64,000 bases of DNA from Malaya genurostris (taxonomy: Eukaryota > Arthropoda > Insecta > Diptera > Culicidae), in contig NC_080572.1 of assembly GCF_030247185.1 (NCBI RefSeq), positions 39,161,383 through 39,225,382 of the forward strand. The letters run 5' to 3'. Positions within the stretch are counted from its first letter, which is position 1, and each line of letters starts with the position of its first letter. Under the pieces are notes generated by a model, which was not told the DNA's origin, did no database searches, and saw nothing but the letters and a program-made list of their open reading frames with translations. Of the stretch, positions 1 to 13,500 are shown piece after piece. The position numbers and the translations under genes were made by a program.

Positions 1-740
1 TTGAAAATGTTGTATACAATATAGATAAAAATCTAGCAGCTTCTGTCAAATTTTCAGCAATCACCAACACTGGGTGGAACTAGTGCATCACGAAAAATGA
101 TTTTTATAACAATTTACTCATACTGTCATGTCTGTTAGTCTGTGTCATTACTACCGGTTATTCAGTTTTGCGACAATGCGCCAATAGGAATATCTTTTTG
201 CGACCTTTGCGCTTTGGATAAATCACGAATACGCTACCATCTCTTGGTCGTGCAACTGTCATATTAAGTAAATTGTTTTCTTTTATACATATCTTAATCT
301 GCTGAGTGCTCCGAAATGGGAAATTGACGAGACAAAAATATTTTCTCTATTGAATTTTGTTTGGAGTTGGTGTCTTCACAAAAGTTGTTTGTAATCAAAC
401 TGCGCGTTTTTTATGTGAATAGAATGGTTCATTTTCGGATTTAAACTTTTGAATCTAGCTTTCTTAATTGAATTTAAAAGTGATTGCACTCCGCTGCAAA
501 CTTGTTGTGTACCTATTACTTAACTCTTCTTTTGATCGAGTTATATCAATTTCATAGAGTAAAAGTATTATGTCTCTTTTTCTGTTCTATCTTTTATATG
601 AGTTGTTCTACGAGAGTTTTCGAGGGAGTTGACAATCTATTTGTTTTTAATATAAGGTATCATAAAAGTTATGATTGTTTTTTCATCAAAAACTAGTCAT
701 CCTAATATCAATATTCAATAGATTTCAGATTAATGAATAC
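1..740. other. AT-rich DNA, no gene recognised
   Basis: Only short chance open frames are present and none resembles a known protein. No repeat, RNA gene or splice-flanked exon was recognised. Confidence 0.5.
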
Positions 741-1346
741 AAAATCCTATACGGTTTCCGAAAGGTAGTAAACGTTTATTGCACTAACTTTTCTCGGATA
801 CAGCTGAACCGATTTTCATAAACTTAGATTCAAATGAAAGGTCTTATGGTTCCATACAAAATTCCTAAATAATTTTTTTTTCATACAACTTTCGGTTCCG
901 GAAATATGGGATAGAATGTGCAAAAAATTGATCATATAAGTGCTCCAATTTTTCTAGGAGATGGCTAAACCGATTATCACAAATTTAGATCCAAATGAAA
1001 GGTCTTGTGATTCCATACAAAATTCCTGAATTTGGTTTGGATAAGACTTCCTGTTCCGGAGTTATGGGGTAAAATATACATAAAATGAAAATATGCGTAC
1101 AAATTTTCAAATAAATGATCTTATGGTCCTTTACAAAACTTATGGAATTCACCTGAATTCGACTTCAGGTTCCTGTATTTTAGGATGATTAGAATAAAAA
1201 TTCCAATTTCAAATTACTTACTAGCTTTTCTCAAAGATGGCGTAACCAATTTATGCAATCATGAATGTAAATGAATAATCCTATGGGGCGAACGAAAAGC
1301 TAAAAAAAAATCTGAACTGACCTCAAAACGGCTTCGTTTGATAGTC

Positions 1347-1567
1347 CACAGAAAGAAAAGATGAAACTTACACGACATGTAAACCGATAGTACTATTAAA
1401 TAGACATCAGTTGAAACGAAAATCTGATTTAAAACCATGATTGATGTAAAATTACATTGAAATTCATTTAGTTTTTCAATGAACAAGACTGTATATTTAC
1501 AAACCGCTTCGTTTTGTAACGTAAATTTCCATTCAATTGCCTGCTCCAAATATGTGCATGAAATAAA
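1347..1567 (+). repeat. Dispersed ~220-bp repeat, copy 1
   Basis: This block, beginning CACAGAAAGAAAAGATGAAA and ending near GTGCATGAAATAAA, is almost identical to 2936-3150 and more distantly related to 56224-56508. It interrupts the ~145-bp repeat array. No long inverted termini were recognised, so the element class is open. Confidence 0.75.
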
Positions 1568-1814
1568 CAATTTGATTGCGACTATCCTGGTTTTCAGAAT
1601 TCAGTGGTCATATTTTCCCAAATGGATCTCAGTTACTTTTCTCAGCGATGGTTTGACCGATTTTCACAAACATAGATTCAAATAAAAGGTCCTGTGGTCC
1701 CATATGGAATTGTTGAATTTCATCCGGATCCGACTTGCGGTTCCGCAATTTTAGGGTAAAGTGTGTTAAAAATTGTATACTATCACTTAAAATACAAGAA
1801 ACAAAAAACATTTA

Positions 1815-1915
1815 AAAAAGATTCTAAATTGACATCAAAATTACTCTAATCGATGGTCATTATCAGTAGACGGTCAAACAAAGCGTTTCCGGTTGTTCTT
1901 TCAAGAATCAAGCAT
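1815..1915 (-). repeat. Short LINE ORF1-type fragment
   Basis: Read on the minus strand, this piece matches 27310-27400: both contain a segment like GATTCTTGAA, then CGCTTTGTTTG, then CGATTAGAG. The 27.3-kb copy lies just upstream of a LINE ORF1 remnant, so this is probably a shorter piece of the same family. Confidence 0.5.
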
Positions 1916-2034
1916 AGTGATTAAGTGATTAAGCGAGCTTAATTCAATTTAGAAATGCTATGCAATCATTGTGAAGACCAACTTTTGCACCGAATCTTTC
2001 GACTTTTTCGACACAGTTCATCGAGTACGCAAAA

Positions 2035-2082
2035 TATCTGTGTGGGTGTGTTTGTGTATGTGTGTTTATGTTTGTGTGTAAG
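2035..2082 (+). repeat. GT-rich low-complexity tract
   Basis: An imperfect run of TGTGTG and TGTTTG units inside the repeat array. Confidence 0.7.
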
Positions 2083-2935
2083 TAACAAAAATGTGCACTC
2101 GATTTTCTCAGAGATAGCTGGATCGATTTTCACAAATTCATATTCAAATGAAAGGTTTCTTGGTAGGTTGCTATTGAGTTTTACGCGGATCGAACTTCCG
2201 GTTCGGGAGTAACGGATTAAAATGTGCAAAAAATTAAATAAGCGCCCTCGATTTTCTTAGAAATCGCTTAACCGATTTTCTTCGACTCAGATTCAAATTT
2301 AAGACCAGCTATTGCAAATCTTATAGATACGACTTTTGGTTCCGGAGTTATGGGGTAAGAGGTGCAAGATGAGCTAAAAAAGTGCACTCGATTTTCTCAG
2401 AGATCGCTCATCCGATTGTCGCAAGCTTCAAATGGAAGGTCTTACAATTCCATACTATCCTACCGAATTTCATCCGGATACTACTTCTGGTTCTGGAATT
2501 ACAGGCTTATAAGTATAAAAATAACATTTTCTGGAGCGTATTTTTATACATAACACGGAAAAATCAAACCAAATATATTCAAATAGCCGTATAACTCTTC
2601 AATTAGGCGGGTATAGTTAGTTGGTGACCAAATACGTTGACTTTGAGTATATTGGATCATCGTTCCTGGTCCAAAAAGTACCGAAAAAATGCTCGAGTGC
2701 TCCAAACCGAAATTCACTCTAAATCCTCATAAACGACTAAACCGATCTTCGCAAACTCAGATTCAAATGAAAAGTATTATGTTTCCATAAGATCATGTAG
2801 AATTTTATCCAGATCTGGTTTCCGGTTCCGGAAATACAGGGTAGTGTGTATGAAAGATGTGATATAGAGCGATAATGAAAAAAACGCGAACAATTTGGTT
2901 TAAATCTGTTTCAATTTATAGGTTACACAGAAAGA

Positions 2936-3172
2936 AAAGATGAAACTTACACGACATGTAAACCGATAGTACTATTAAATAGACATCAGTTGAAACGAAA
3001 ATCTGATTGAAAACCATGATTGGTGTAAAATTACATTAAAATTCATTTAGTTTTTCATTGAACAAGACTGTATATTTACAAACCGCTTCGTTTTGTAATG
3101 TAAATTTCCATTCAATTGCCTGTTCCAAATATGTGCATGAAAATAAATGTAAATTCACAAAATATTTGTATC
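2936..3172 (+). repeat. Dispersed ~220-bp repeat, copy 2
   Basis: Nearly identical to 1347-1567, with only a few base differences by eye. It extends further at the 3' side, through a segment reading AAATTCACAAAATATTTG that is also found in the 56.2-kb copy. Confidence 0.75.
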
Positions 3173-3574
3173 TGTGAATGCTAGTAGCTGACTAAACAAA
3201 CCGATTCAGCTATACCGGTTTCCAGCTCCCGGTTACGGAAGTACCCGAGATAGTGAACGAAAACTCTAAAACAACAGCTTTGTCGGTTTTCACTAACTTA
3301 GATTCAAATTACAGTGTCAATTTCTATAAAAATAGGCTGCTCTTGACTTTTGTTTGGATCTCACTTCCAGTATCGGAACAACAGCGTGAGATGTGTTTAA
3401 AATTTTAAACCTTCATTTAGAGCAAAAATGCTAGAAAAACGAAGAATGCCTATTCATTTGGGTCAAAACTGTTCATAATTGAAAAGGCTATGCTAGTGTA
3501 TACCGAAACAAACTTTTTTGTAAGTATACAGTTTTCAAAGCCAAGTTTTTTTATCAATAACCTAGTAATATTAA

Positions 3575-3645
3575 TAACAACATGAGTTATATGAGAAAGG
3601 CATCGTTACACCACTAGATGGATTAAAACATGTTTTTTATATTAT
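3575..3645 (+). repeat. Dispersed repeat end (GAGAAAGGCATC... family)
   Basis: Contains GAGAAAGGCATCGTTACACC followed by ACTAGATGGATTAAAAC. Related segments occur reversed at 27228-27275 and 47943-47990, and partially near 6655 and 28385-28445. It seems to be a recurring border sequence of an interspersed repeat. The element is not identified. Confidence 0.6.
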
Positions 3646-4389
3646 TTATAATCTTTAGGACTACAATTTGATTGATTAAAAACATCTCTCGCGAAAATCC
3701 ATTAAAATACAATATTAATAATGTAAATAAATCTGCCTAACTAGTTTAGGGATATGTTGAATAAATTAAATAGGAAAATATGTGATATGATTAATCATCT
3801 TACTCCTTATAACCGATAGTAGATCTTTAGTTAGATTACTCGTCACACTATTACTATTACCAGAAAAACCAATAATTTTTCCCGGTAGACAGCTTCCCTG
3901 ATAAACTTATATCTGGGATAGTTCAATCGCTCGATATATTATATACCTATTACTTATACATCGTAAAGACAAATGTAGAAAAATTGATAAATAAATGATG
4001 TGACAGATCTCCTCGTATCCAGCTGTCTGTAGTTTTACGAATTCTGGAAGTTGAACGTTTTTTTTTTATTTTTCATAAATACACGTTTTCTTTATGTATA
4101 TCAGTTTCCTTATGCATATCATAAGTTTTTCTTCGTCGTAACGTTCACCATATATAGTTTTTTTAGTCTTGTTAAGGCGTAGAGCCTACCTATTTTTATC
4201 GAACTATAGCTGCTATACATTACATTAAAAAATATTTATTTTTGAATAAACATTTGGAATAAAATAATGGACTTTTTTCGGGATGGAGATAAAAAAAACC
4301 TAAGACAAATAATTATTTTTGATAAGCTTTTCATGGAAGGTAATTGTTTAAGCTTACTTACAAACAAAATCTACGCCCTGCGAGCGGTC

Positions 4390-5290
4390 TCCCCGCAGTT
4401 AACCGGAACATTCGCCATGGCGGACAAAAACGTGCGTGTAGGCATGTTTTGAAGTTATTTCTTCGTTTTATTTATCAGTTCCTCCTCTCAAGTTTCCTGA
4501 AGTTCTCAATGAGACGCAGCGAGGGGACATGTGGCGGATACGCCGACTTGGGTACAACATCGATATATAACCGCTCTATGTCCTCCAACAATAGCTTCGA
4601 GTAGTGGGCCGACGCCAGATCCCTCAAGAACACCGCGTTTTCACCTTCGCGGTATTTCTGAATGAACAACGCAACTCCCGGCAAGCATTTTGTATAATGA
4701 ATTTCCCCGTGCACGGCCAGTCCAGAGCGAAAAAAGAGCCCCTTTTAAATCTTTTGCTCGATGATTGTCAGCCGCAGCAGCACCTTCTTAGGGAACTTGG
4801 TGTGAGAAATAAAGTTCGCCTCGGAGCTCACTTTCGTGGGGGAAGTAAAATATTAAGTACCATGCCAGTCATTACATTCAGGATGAGATAGGTCTCGATA
4901 GGTCACCACCGCCATCGCCGGGAAAATCAAGTTGATCATCTTATACAGCCGCTGCCACTGCATCATTACCTGCAGCTCCTAAACCAGTGGTCGCGACTTC
5001 CGCTTCCTGACATGTATGCTCATGTTCGCTAGGTACATTTTCACTGCTTGGCCAAGCGCACGCAGCGACGTAGCCACTTTTCCCTCGGTCTTCTTCTTCA
5101 GATTTATTTGGAGCTTCTTGTCACTCAGTGTCGTCGGCCGTCCGAAACTGGGCTTTTGTAATGTCCAACTAGCTAAGGAGTTTATTCACGCTTTTTCCCG
5201 ATTCACAGTTCTGCTTCACGGTCTTCTGTGTCTCGGAAGAGCCTACAGTCTTTCCGCGGCGATGCCGAAATCTCTCGCCCGTCATCCGCC
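4390..5290 (-). pseudogene. Tc1/mariner-superfamily transposase remnant
   Basis: The best preserved part is 4714-4475 (minus), an open stretch of 79 codons. It contains a DLASAHYSK segment, then a PKSAYPPHVPSLRLIENF segment. These match the usual D-x-ASAHYAK and PKDxNPPNxPxxRPIENF motifs around the second and third catalytic positions of insect IS630/Tc1/mariner transposases. Upstream, up to about 5290, other fragments of the same protein can be read only with frame changes and stops, for example FISHTKFPKKVLLR. The expected catalytic aspartate appears as DLASAH, but the final acidic-residue motif has lost its usual PN. The gene is therefore inactive. No terminal repeats could be assigned. 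Confidence 0.7.
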
Positions 5291-5380
5291 ACCTGTCAAA
5301 GTCCAAGATGATTCATTATAAAGGTGCAAACGTTACTGTACATGATCTTAGTACTATTTCAGGTTTATTATCACTTATAT

Positions 5381-5638
5381 CAAAGACATCATATTAACAA
5401 GATATCCAGCTCTCACATTTCCCGAACAATTTTTTGGCAACATCCTTTTTTGCGACCATGGCGCCCTCAGCCGAGTCCGCATCGAATCACGTACATAGAA
5501 GTAGAGGAGAGAAATGTCAGATTCTTGCCCGCCAAAATAGCAGCACTGCGCACCCATACAATTGACATGACATGTTGACGTCGTGTGATGGCGTTGCTGA
5601 ACTGAAGATTGAGATCGCTCCAAGCTGACAGGGTCTGC
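5381..5638 (-). repeat. Dispersed ~260-bp repeat, copy 1
   Basis: On the minus strand this runs from CAGACCCTGTCAGCTTGGAG to GTTAATATGATGTCTTTG. It matches 51985-52246 over its whole length with scattered substitutions. The last ~27 bases also occur alone at 17590-17616. No transposon protein is encoded. Confidence 0.75.
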
Positions 5639-5699
5639 TTATATTCTAGGTAAGATAGCTGGTTGAACTCGTGGAAGAGGAAGGAGGCTAACATAAAAA

Positions 5700-8600
5700 A
5701 AAATAATTAAAATAAAATTGAAACTCCAATAGTTTGAATGAAATGATAAAGAATTGCAGGACAGTGATTAAATCATTTGCGGCGGATGATGAATTATCCA
5801 GCAAATGATACAAACCCTGTGAGAATAGGCCATTGTTAAAAAAAACTAGCTGTTGCCGTTATGAGGGTTATGAGCTTCATCGTTTCGTACATATTTTTCT
5901 ATTGAGATTGTATAGTATACCAAGAGATATCCCAGATCTTCTCCCATCCCTACTAATAAATCTCCTACCCTGTGATACTCGTGGTGATTCAGAGGTACCC
6001 GCGGTCTCTATAAACAACAACATTCCTACCCTTCCTTAGCAGCATAGATTTTGGTCTCGGTCGGCGTCGTCATTGTCCATGTAATGAAAAGTTTTGAGTG
6101 AGTATGCACAGCGAAAATGATTTACTTCTCCGACTTATAATGTTTTTTGGTTCATTGTACATTTTCACACATTCGGTCAATCACGAAGTGTACTTCAGCT
6201 CAGCTCTACTTTTTTCAATGAAGTGATGTAAGCGACACTTGTAGATCGAATTTAAAACTGAAGGCGACTTGTTGACATGTTTTGATATTTAAGAGCTTTG
6301 TGATGTTTTCGATTTTTTTGAAGATTTTTCAATACTGAATATCGATATTTGAAGGTGTACTTGTTTTTGATGAAAAGGTACCTATAACTTTTAATGGTAG
6401 CTTATATAAAAAAAATGTTCAGCAAAATTCCGAAAACGACTTTATCGTAGAATTTAGTCCCAAAACATTCCAACAAGTTATTAGAGGCGATTGATCAAAT
6501 TCGGGAGGGGTCTTGGCGACTGTTTTCAGTTCGGGTGATGTAATATTCTATGTGATATAACCGACAAATCGCAGTGTTTTTCAGTGTGCCAAAATTTCTC
6601 GCAGACGTCTGAATCAATTTCAAATATTACAGAGGCGTTTGAAAGCTACTATTATCACACCACTAGATGGATTCAGAACCTTTATCTTAAGTTTCGAGCT
6701 GATTTCATGCGTTTTGATGTTTATCGAGACAACTCTGTAATTGTTGTAGTTTTTATTATGAATGTTCTATGCTACATATATTTCTATTTCTAACGTCTGC
6801 TGATGGACCTATAACATCACACCTACAATTAAAGCTATTTTCATACTTACGTCAACCACAATTTTAACCTAAATTCAAAACAATACCCCTTATTCTACGT
6901 TTCTTTACAAGCTCAAATGAAGACGCCCATCATATGGCGTCATGCACAAATTATGTCACGTTGAATTTTAATTAATTAAGAATAAGAGAGAGAATCGGCT
7001 TGGAAAATTTCGGATGAACGAATTTTCGGAGTACCTATAATGAAAGCAACACTGGGTTTGATATATTGTTACCACAATGAAGTCTGATCAGCATTTTGTA
7101 AAGCAGTCAAGTTCTATATTTTTGTCTTTTATTATTTATTTATACAAACTTCAACAATCTTCATAATAATTATAATTAATAATAAATCTATAATCATTTT
7201 TCTTCTCTTTGTCGTTTTTTGTGTGTGTTTTTTTTGTAAAGAAATATTAAATACTCAAATCAATACTTAGTCGTATGTGTTGGAGTGTGAATGCGATAGT
7301 TTTTTCTTCTGGTTCGCTTTCGTTTTTCGCGTACTGATGATGCATATACGTGCGCATGAGTTTTCCACGAGAAAGTTTCTGGTTGATGTACGTGTTAATG
7401 CTGCCATATCATGATATTTGTTATCATTCAGAAATTTTGCAAATGGAAAATTATTCAATGATCCATTTCGAATGCATCAGCTCGGGATTATTTTTTTTGA
7501 ATATCTGTTTATTCAGGTTTGCTTTTTTGGCAAGTAGCATTAGCCATGACATACTTAAAATGAAATGCGCCAACTAAACTGTACAGGCTTCACATTATTT
7601 GTGAACTCAATGCTAAAAATGGGGTGGTTTAAATTATAAATTATGGTGCCGATTTCAATTGATGGTATCCGTTTACTATATTTTCGATTTTACATTGGTG
7701 CACATACGAGAACAGAAGAAATTTTTGTTGCTTTATTCATTTTTAGAAAATTACTCAGCAATCGAAGCGAAATTCGATCTGATTTATTTTATTGCTATAG
7801 ATATTATTTACAAGCTACCTTCCTTATTTTCATTTTTCAAAAGTTATTTGCTACGTATACACCCTCTAAACTGACTGACAATACTGCAAACGAGTTCATT
7901 TTAGAAAGCGACTCTTGTATGGAGGCAAAATCTAAAATTTAATAAAGAATACCAAATGCGGTCTATGATATGTGTCAATATACTATGTTTTATTACTATT
8001 GCGAAAGTAAATCTCACTACTAAAAATACTGAGCCAGAGAAACGAGTGGGAATCGCTCGGTACCGTTTCGCGTTACGCATCTGGGTTGGGAAGATTATAG
8101 GACGTTTCAATCGAGAAAAGTTTCTTGAGAGATTCCCTCTCGTTAAAATAAACCGAGTTAAAGGATGTCTTCACTGCTGATGCTCTTTTCAGAAAGTTTT
8201 CTCCACGCATTTGTAATAGTTGGCGCATTTACAAGTATATTTACTGAAAGTGTGTTTTTGTGTGTGAGTTGATAATTTTGACAGGCTAGGTGATTCATAT
8301 TCAGGACTTGGTCCAACTCGGTCACGGCGGTGGTAAAAACCTTTCTCTCGACTCTAGTTGAATGTAGTTATTCTAACATTATCAAACATACGACGGAATT
8401 AGTCCCAACACACGGAAATACTCTTCCTCAGTTGGAGACGAGAAAAGAAAAAGTATAGTCGGGGATAAAATTCGTGGGCAAAAGCGAATGAAATCGGAAA
8501 AGAAAACTTCTTACTTCTAGTTGTTTTTAGATTTGTTTTATTGAATCTTGTGCTATATTTCTTTTCTTTTCTTCAATTGTTACTTCATTGATGACAAAGA

Positions 8601-10063
8601 GAAAACTTAACAAATGAGAATTATGCTAACAAAACTTGGAACGATTAAGAAAATGTTTTACAACAACTTGATATTTATGCAACGTTTGATAGGCAAATTG
8701 TTTCATTGTCTTCATTTCTTGCGTCCTAACATTTAGCGATCGTTTTTACACTAGCACTGCGCTGATTCTAAGGGTCGTTCCATCTTAGCATGCACATTCC
8801 TGATTGAGAGATGATTCTTCGTTCTTGTGTGTGTGGGTGGGTGCCTGTATGTGTGACTGGATGCGTGTGTTTTAGCGATAACACGGAACTATGTCTCATG
8901 GAGGAAACTGATGATGCTGATACTCAAGTATATGAATAATAATCTTACACTACCTCGCCGAGGGATAAATCATCTATAAATATCGAATTTTTACAGATAT
9001 CTAAGTTTCTGTTATGGTTCGTTTCATAATATAGCTGGGGAAGTCGCTATATATGAGTTGTTTTTCAGTTTTAATCTCTTTTTTTCGTTTAACTAATGAT
9101 GAAAAATAATGCTAGTTTTATTTATCTAAGATATGGACAGTGACAGCTTTTCATGATCTAAAGTTTTTTTAAGTTTTTGTTAGACTTTGTATAATTTATT
9201 AGTCTGTCTAGGAGATGTGTCAAATAAGGAGTATGTTGGGTTCAATATTCTTTCATATCCCTCTGGATCAGATCTCTGTGTTACGGCAACTTATAATTTT
9301 GTATCAATTGTCGGGGACTTTTAAGCTTACTTTTAGCTATACATATTGCACATTTTCTCCACTAGTAATGTTATCTGTGTTGTTTTAAGATACGATGGTT
9401 CAATACATACATAACACGTCACTAGAGGTGACGATAATATGTCATAACTACTGTATTGATGAGAGTACCTTTCGCAAAAAAACTTAACTACGTCTCGTAG
9501 ATTGGTTCTGACAGGCTCAAGATGTTACTTTATGTTGGCATAAACAGTATCGCTCTATTTGGTAACGGATTTTCTGGTTGGTAAGCATTTTTGCATTTGT
9601 TGACGAGTTTCGAAATCGGAACGCGATGCGAGCTAGTGTTACAGAGGAATTAACGTTTATCGATACAATTGTCACAAATACAATGAAATTGCTATTACTC
9701 ACCGTTGTATTACTACATGAGTTTCTGGTATTTCTAAAGAGGAGATCGGTACACACCTAGAGAAAATCGTGTAAATTTACGTCTTTCAAGATCGATATAC
9801 TCGAGCATCAAATATGACTCATTTTTACAGTTGATCTAACACATGTTTAATGCACTTCGACATATTTTCAAGAGTTGAAACATGCAAGTTTAAATGCATG
9901 CTTGGAACATAAGGTATGTTTGAATCATATTTGAAACATTTTTGTAAGATTCAATCATTTTACGAATTACGTTCTTATGAATTGAGTCATAAGTAAATTT
10001 CATTTTTTTACTGTGTATGATTAGAGGATAACACTTTTTGTCGTAATAACACATCACTCAATA
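5700..10063. other. AT-rich DNA, no gene recognised
   Basis: About 4.4 kb with only short chance frames. It contains a partial copy of the GAGAAAGGCATC-family border near 6655 and GT-rich runs near 8225-8270 and 8827-8872. The part next to the retrotransposon (about 10020-10063) probably belongs to the interrupted mariner element continued at 17500. No host gene, tRNA or rRNA was recognised. Confidence 0.5.
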
Positions 10064-10068
10064 AGTCA
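10064..10068 (+). repeat. 5-bp target-site duplication, left copy
   Basis: AGTCA immediately before the TG that starts the 5' LTR. The same AGTCA follows the 3' LTR at 17495-17499. A 4-6 bp duplication is normal for BEL/Pao integrases. Confidence 0.9.
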
Positions 10069-10476
10069 TGTTACGGACAATCTGTAACGACGATACCCCT
10101 CGGAGCTAATACCAAAATATTGAGCCAACGTGATGACAAATGAACGTCAGTCGATCGGGAAACGAAACGAACAGTAGTAGCCATGTTAGATACGTATGTG
10201 AATTGGAAGTGAGTTTCATCAAGTAAGAGATTTATTGAATTATTGAAATATTATTAATTTAAGTCTGAAATTCATTTATAAAAATATAGATTAGGCTTTC
10301 TTTGATCAAGAAGATCATTTTGTTACGCGACAGATATTATAGTAGGAGACTAAAATGTGAGTAAGAAATTTCTTAAGTAGCTGTAAAATTGTTAAGAAAA
10401 TATAATTTCAGCTTTGAGCTATAACATCTATACAAATAGGGTTTTGCTACAAGAACTCCGAATACCGTCGCTAACA
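10069..10476 (+). repeat. 5' LTR of BEL/Pao element
   Basis: A 408-bp direct repeat of 17087-17494, starting TG and ending CA. It should supply the promoter and the RNA start. The polyprotein start codon lies only 28 bp after its end, so the leader and primer-binding region are very short. I could not assign a primer tRNA. Confidence 0.95.
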
Positions 10477-10504
10477 AAAACTCAAAGATTTTACGTTCGA
10501 CATC

Positions 10505-13500
10505 ATGCACAAGTCGATTATTCGCCAGACTCGTTCTATGACTAAAGCAGCACGTGAGGCACCTAACCTTCAACCTCAGACTACCTCCGATAATGCAGCA
10601 TCGTCATTCGATATATCTACCATCGAGACCGAGCGAGGCAATAGAAACGATTGCGCAGGATGCGAAAGGCCAAATGATGCAGAGTTGTATATGATTAGTT
10701 GCACGAAATGCGAGTTATATTATCATTTTTCTTGTGCGAACGTTACTACTGCAACCGCACACAAAAAGCCTTTTATGTGTCGAACTTGTACGCCCTTAAA
10801 ACCTAAATCCGTTCATTCTGGTGGATCGCATGTGAGCAGTACCCGTTCAATACGAATCGCCCTTGAATTGCAACAAATGGACGAAGAACACCAGCTACAA
10901 GATGAAATCGCACAGGAAAGAATGAAACTCGAACAATTGGAAAGGAAAAGGTTGTATCTTTCTAAAAAGTACGAACTTCTCCATCAGCAGGATGATATCG
11001 ATGAGAAACTGAGTGTCCGAAGCAGTAACAGCCAACAAACACCCAACATGGTTGAGAACTGGGTCAAGTCGCAAATACAGACTGAGAGTGCCAGTCTAGG
11101 CATCCATATAGGTATGGCCGAACGCGCTGATCATGTCCAACCCTTGAGTGAAAATACGGTCGAGCTAGTGAGCACAAATTTTACATCTACTCCCATAGCA
11201 AAAGCTAAAATATCATCTATTGTTTCTGAGCAAACGAATCAGGAACCAGTGATAAATTCAACTCCTATACAGACAATATCAACGTCTGAAGCCACAATAA
11301 ATGAGATTGCCTCTATTGCGACCGTTGTAGAGAACTCCAGTAGTTTCAAAGGCTCTGTTGTTTCACCTGTTTGTGTCGATTCTATTCTCAACATGATGAA
11401 GATATCGTTACCAAAGATTGATAACAGCAAACCGAAAATTCATAAAGTATCTGCATCAGCGTTCGATGAATGGCGAAGTAAATTGAAGCGGGGCGAGCTG
11501 GAGGTCATTCCGCACGAAGAAAAGGAGAGTAAGAAGCGGGAACTAAACCATCTGGCACTTGTGAAGCAACTCGAAGATCAACACGGTAAGGAGAGACAAT
11601 TACAACATCAACGCGAAGAGCAGCTAAATCGTCAACTGCAGCAACAACAACGCGAGCAGGCGAAGCGGAATAGTGAATGGCAACGCAAACTTCAGCTGCA
11701 GCACGAAATCCAAGAAAAGCAGATGAATGAACTAGAGCGTTTATGGAAGTTGGAGCAGCAGATAGCCAACCGATCTGGCACGACACGGTGTATGAATAAA
11801 AATTTAGAAACGCAATCTCGTGCAGAGAATCAATTAGCAGATTACGACAATAATAAAACAAAATTTACAATTTCTTTTGATCGGCATTCGGTAAGTCCAT
11901 CTGGAGCCAATCAGTTAAGCGATGAGATGAATGATAACCCCTCACAGTACCACGATTTACATTCCTCTACCACCGTTGAAAGTCCGGTAGGAGGTCGTAC
12001 CCGATTTTCATCCTCTTTGAATTCACCATTAGTTGCTTCTTCGGCAGTGCCGAAATTTGAAAATGTTCATCCATCCGAAGCGTGTCCCCCCGCTGTGATT
12101 CTACCGTCGTTAGGTCCCACTTCTCAACAAATAGCATCCCGACACGTCGTGTGCAAGGAATTACCAATATTTGCAGGTGACCCGGCTGATTGGCCACTTT
12201 TTATAAGCAGCTACAACCACTCGACATTAACGTGCGGTTATTCCGACTTCGAAAACCTACTGCGACTGCAGCGATCGCTTAAAGGAAGTGCCAAGGAAGC
12301 AGTAAGCAGCCTATTACTTCATCCATCCACTGTGCCACAAGTATTGTCGTCATTGAAGTTGTTGTACGGACGACCGGAACAAATAATTCATACGATGATC
12401 GCCAAAGTTAGAGCGGCCCCCTCCCCTAAAGCAGATAAGTTAGATTCATTGGTGACTTTTGGTATGGTGGTTCAAAATCTTTGTGGGCACTTAAAAGCAG
12501 TAGGAATGGAGAAGCATTTAGCAAACCCTATCCTACTACACGAACTTGTGGATAAACTTCCAGCAAACGTAAAATTCAATTGGGCGCTCTATCAGCAACA
12601 ATTTACAGAAGTTGACCTTAGTGTGTTCGGTGACTATATGGCGCAAATTGCATCTGCCACCAGTGGTGTAACAATGTTTGCAACACCTAGTTCAAAGGTA
12701 TCAAAAGAAGACCCCCGAAATAAGCTGAAAGAAAAGGGTTTCGTGAACACGCACTTAACCGTAGATCGAGAAACTTCCAAGAAACAGGATAAGAATAAAA
12801 AGAAGAACGTTGATCAATTTAGCAATAATATCAAACCATGTTCGATATGCTCCGTCGATAATCATATAGCCGGTGATTGTCCTAAGTTCAACAGCCTAGG
12901 GCTAGACGATCGCTGGAATATTGTGAAGGAGAAAAAATTGTGTAGGCGTTGTTTGATTCCACACACTCGTTGGCCTTGTAAGAGCGAACCTTGCGGAGTG
13001 AAGGGATGCCAGAAGAGACATCATCGTTTACTTCATTATGAACTTCCTCAAATGAATCCAACAACAAACGAGTCTACACCAAATGTTGTGTTCAATTTGC
13101 ATCGTCAACATGCCACCTCGGTGCTATTTCGAATAGTTCCAGTCGTCTTATACGGTAAAAATGGAAAAGTGGATACGTTCGCCTTTCTCGACGATGGGTC
13201 GTCGGTGACGCTTATAGAAAGTACGATAGCAATGGCCCTGGGGTTGGAAGGAAAGAAAACGTCTCTCTGTATTCACTGGACGACGGGTGTTACAAAAAAT
13301 ATCGCGGAATCTCTGGAAGTAGGTCTAGAAATCTCTGGTATTAATCGTTCGCAACGTTTTATGGCTTCAAACGTATTCACAGTGGATGGACTTGGATTGC
13401 CAAAGCAAACGATGAATATCACGGAAATGATAAACAAATACGATCATCTGAGAAAGCTTCCAATCCAGAGCTTCCAATCGGCAGTACCTGGGATACTAAT

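Larger units (their letters stand above)
741..3340 (+). repeat. Degenerate array of ~145-160 bp repeats
   Basis: A motif close to ACCGATTTTCACAAACTTAG followed by ATTCAAATGAAAGG recurs near 808, 970, 1650, 2120, 2268, 2408, 2740 and 3290. Each copy is usually followed by a colour-word-like segment containing CTTCCGGTTCCGGA and then a TGTGCAAAAA stretch. Where copies are adjacent (2101, 2249, 2390) the spacing is about 145 bp. Copies are diverged and broken by other repeats. Similar units in the opposite orientation occur near 48100-48900. No coding potential is seen. The family name is unknown to me; dispersed arrays of this kind are familiar from mosquito genomes. Confidence 0.65.

Noticed and set aside
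741..3340. CRISPR array
   Set aside because: The units are ~145 bp, diverged and without short identical repeats separated by unique spacers; the genome is eukaryotic.
5016..5321. 101-codon plus-strand frame
   Set aside because: It is antisense to the decayed transposase remnant and shows no protein motif.
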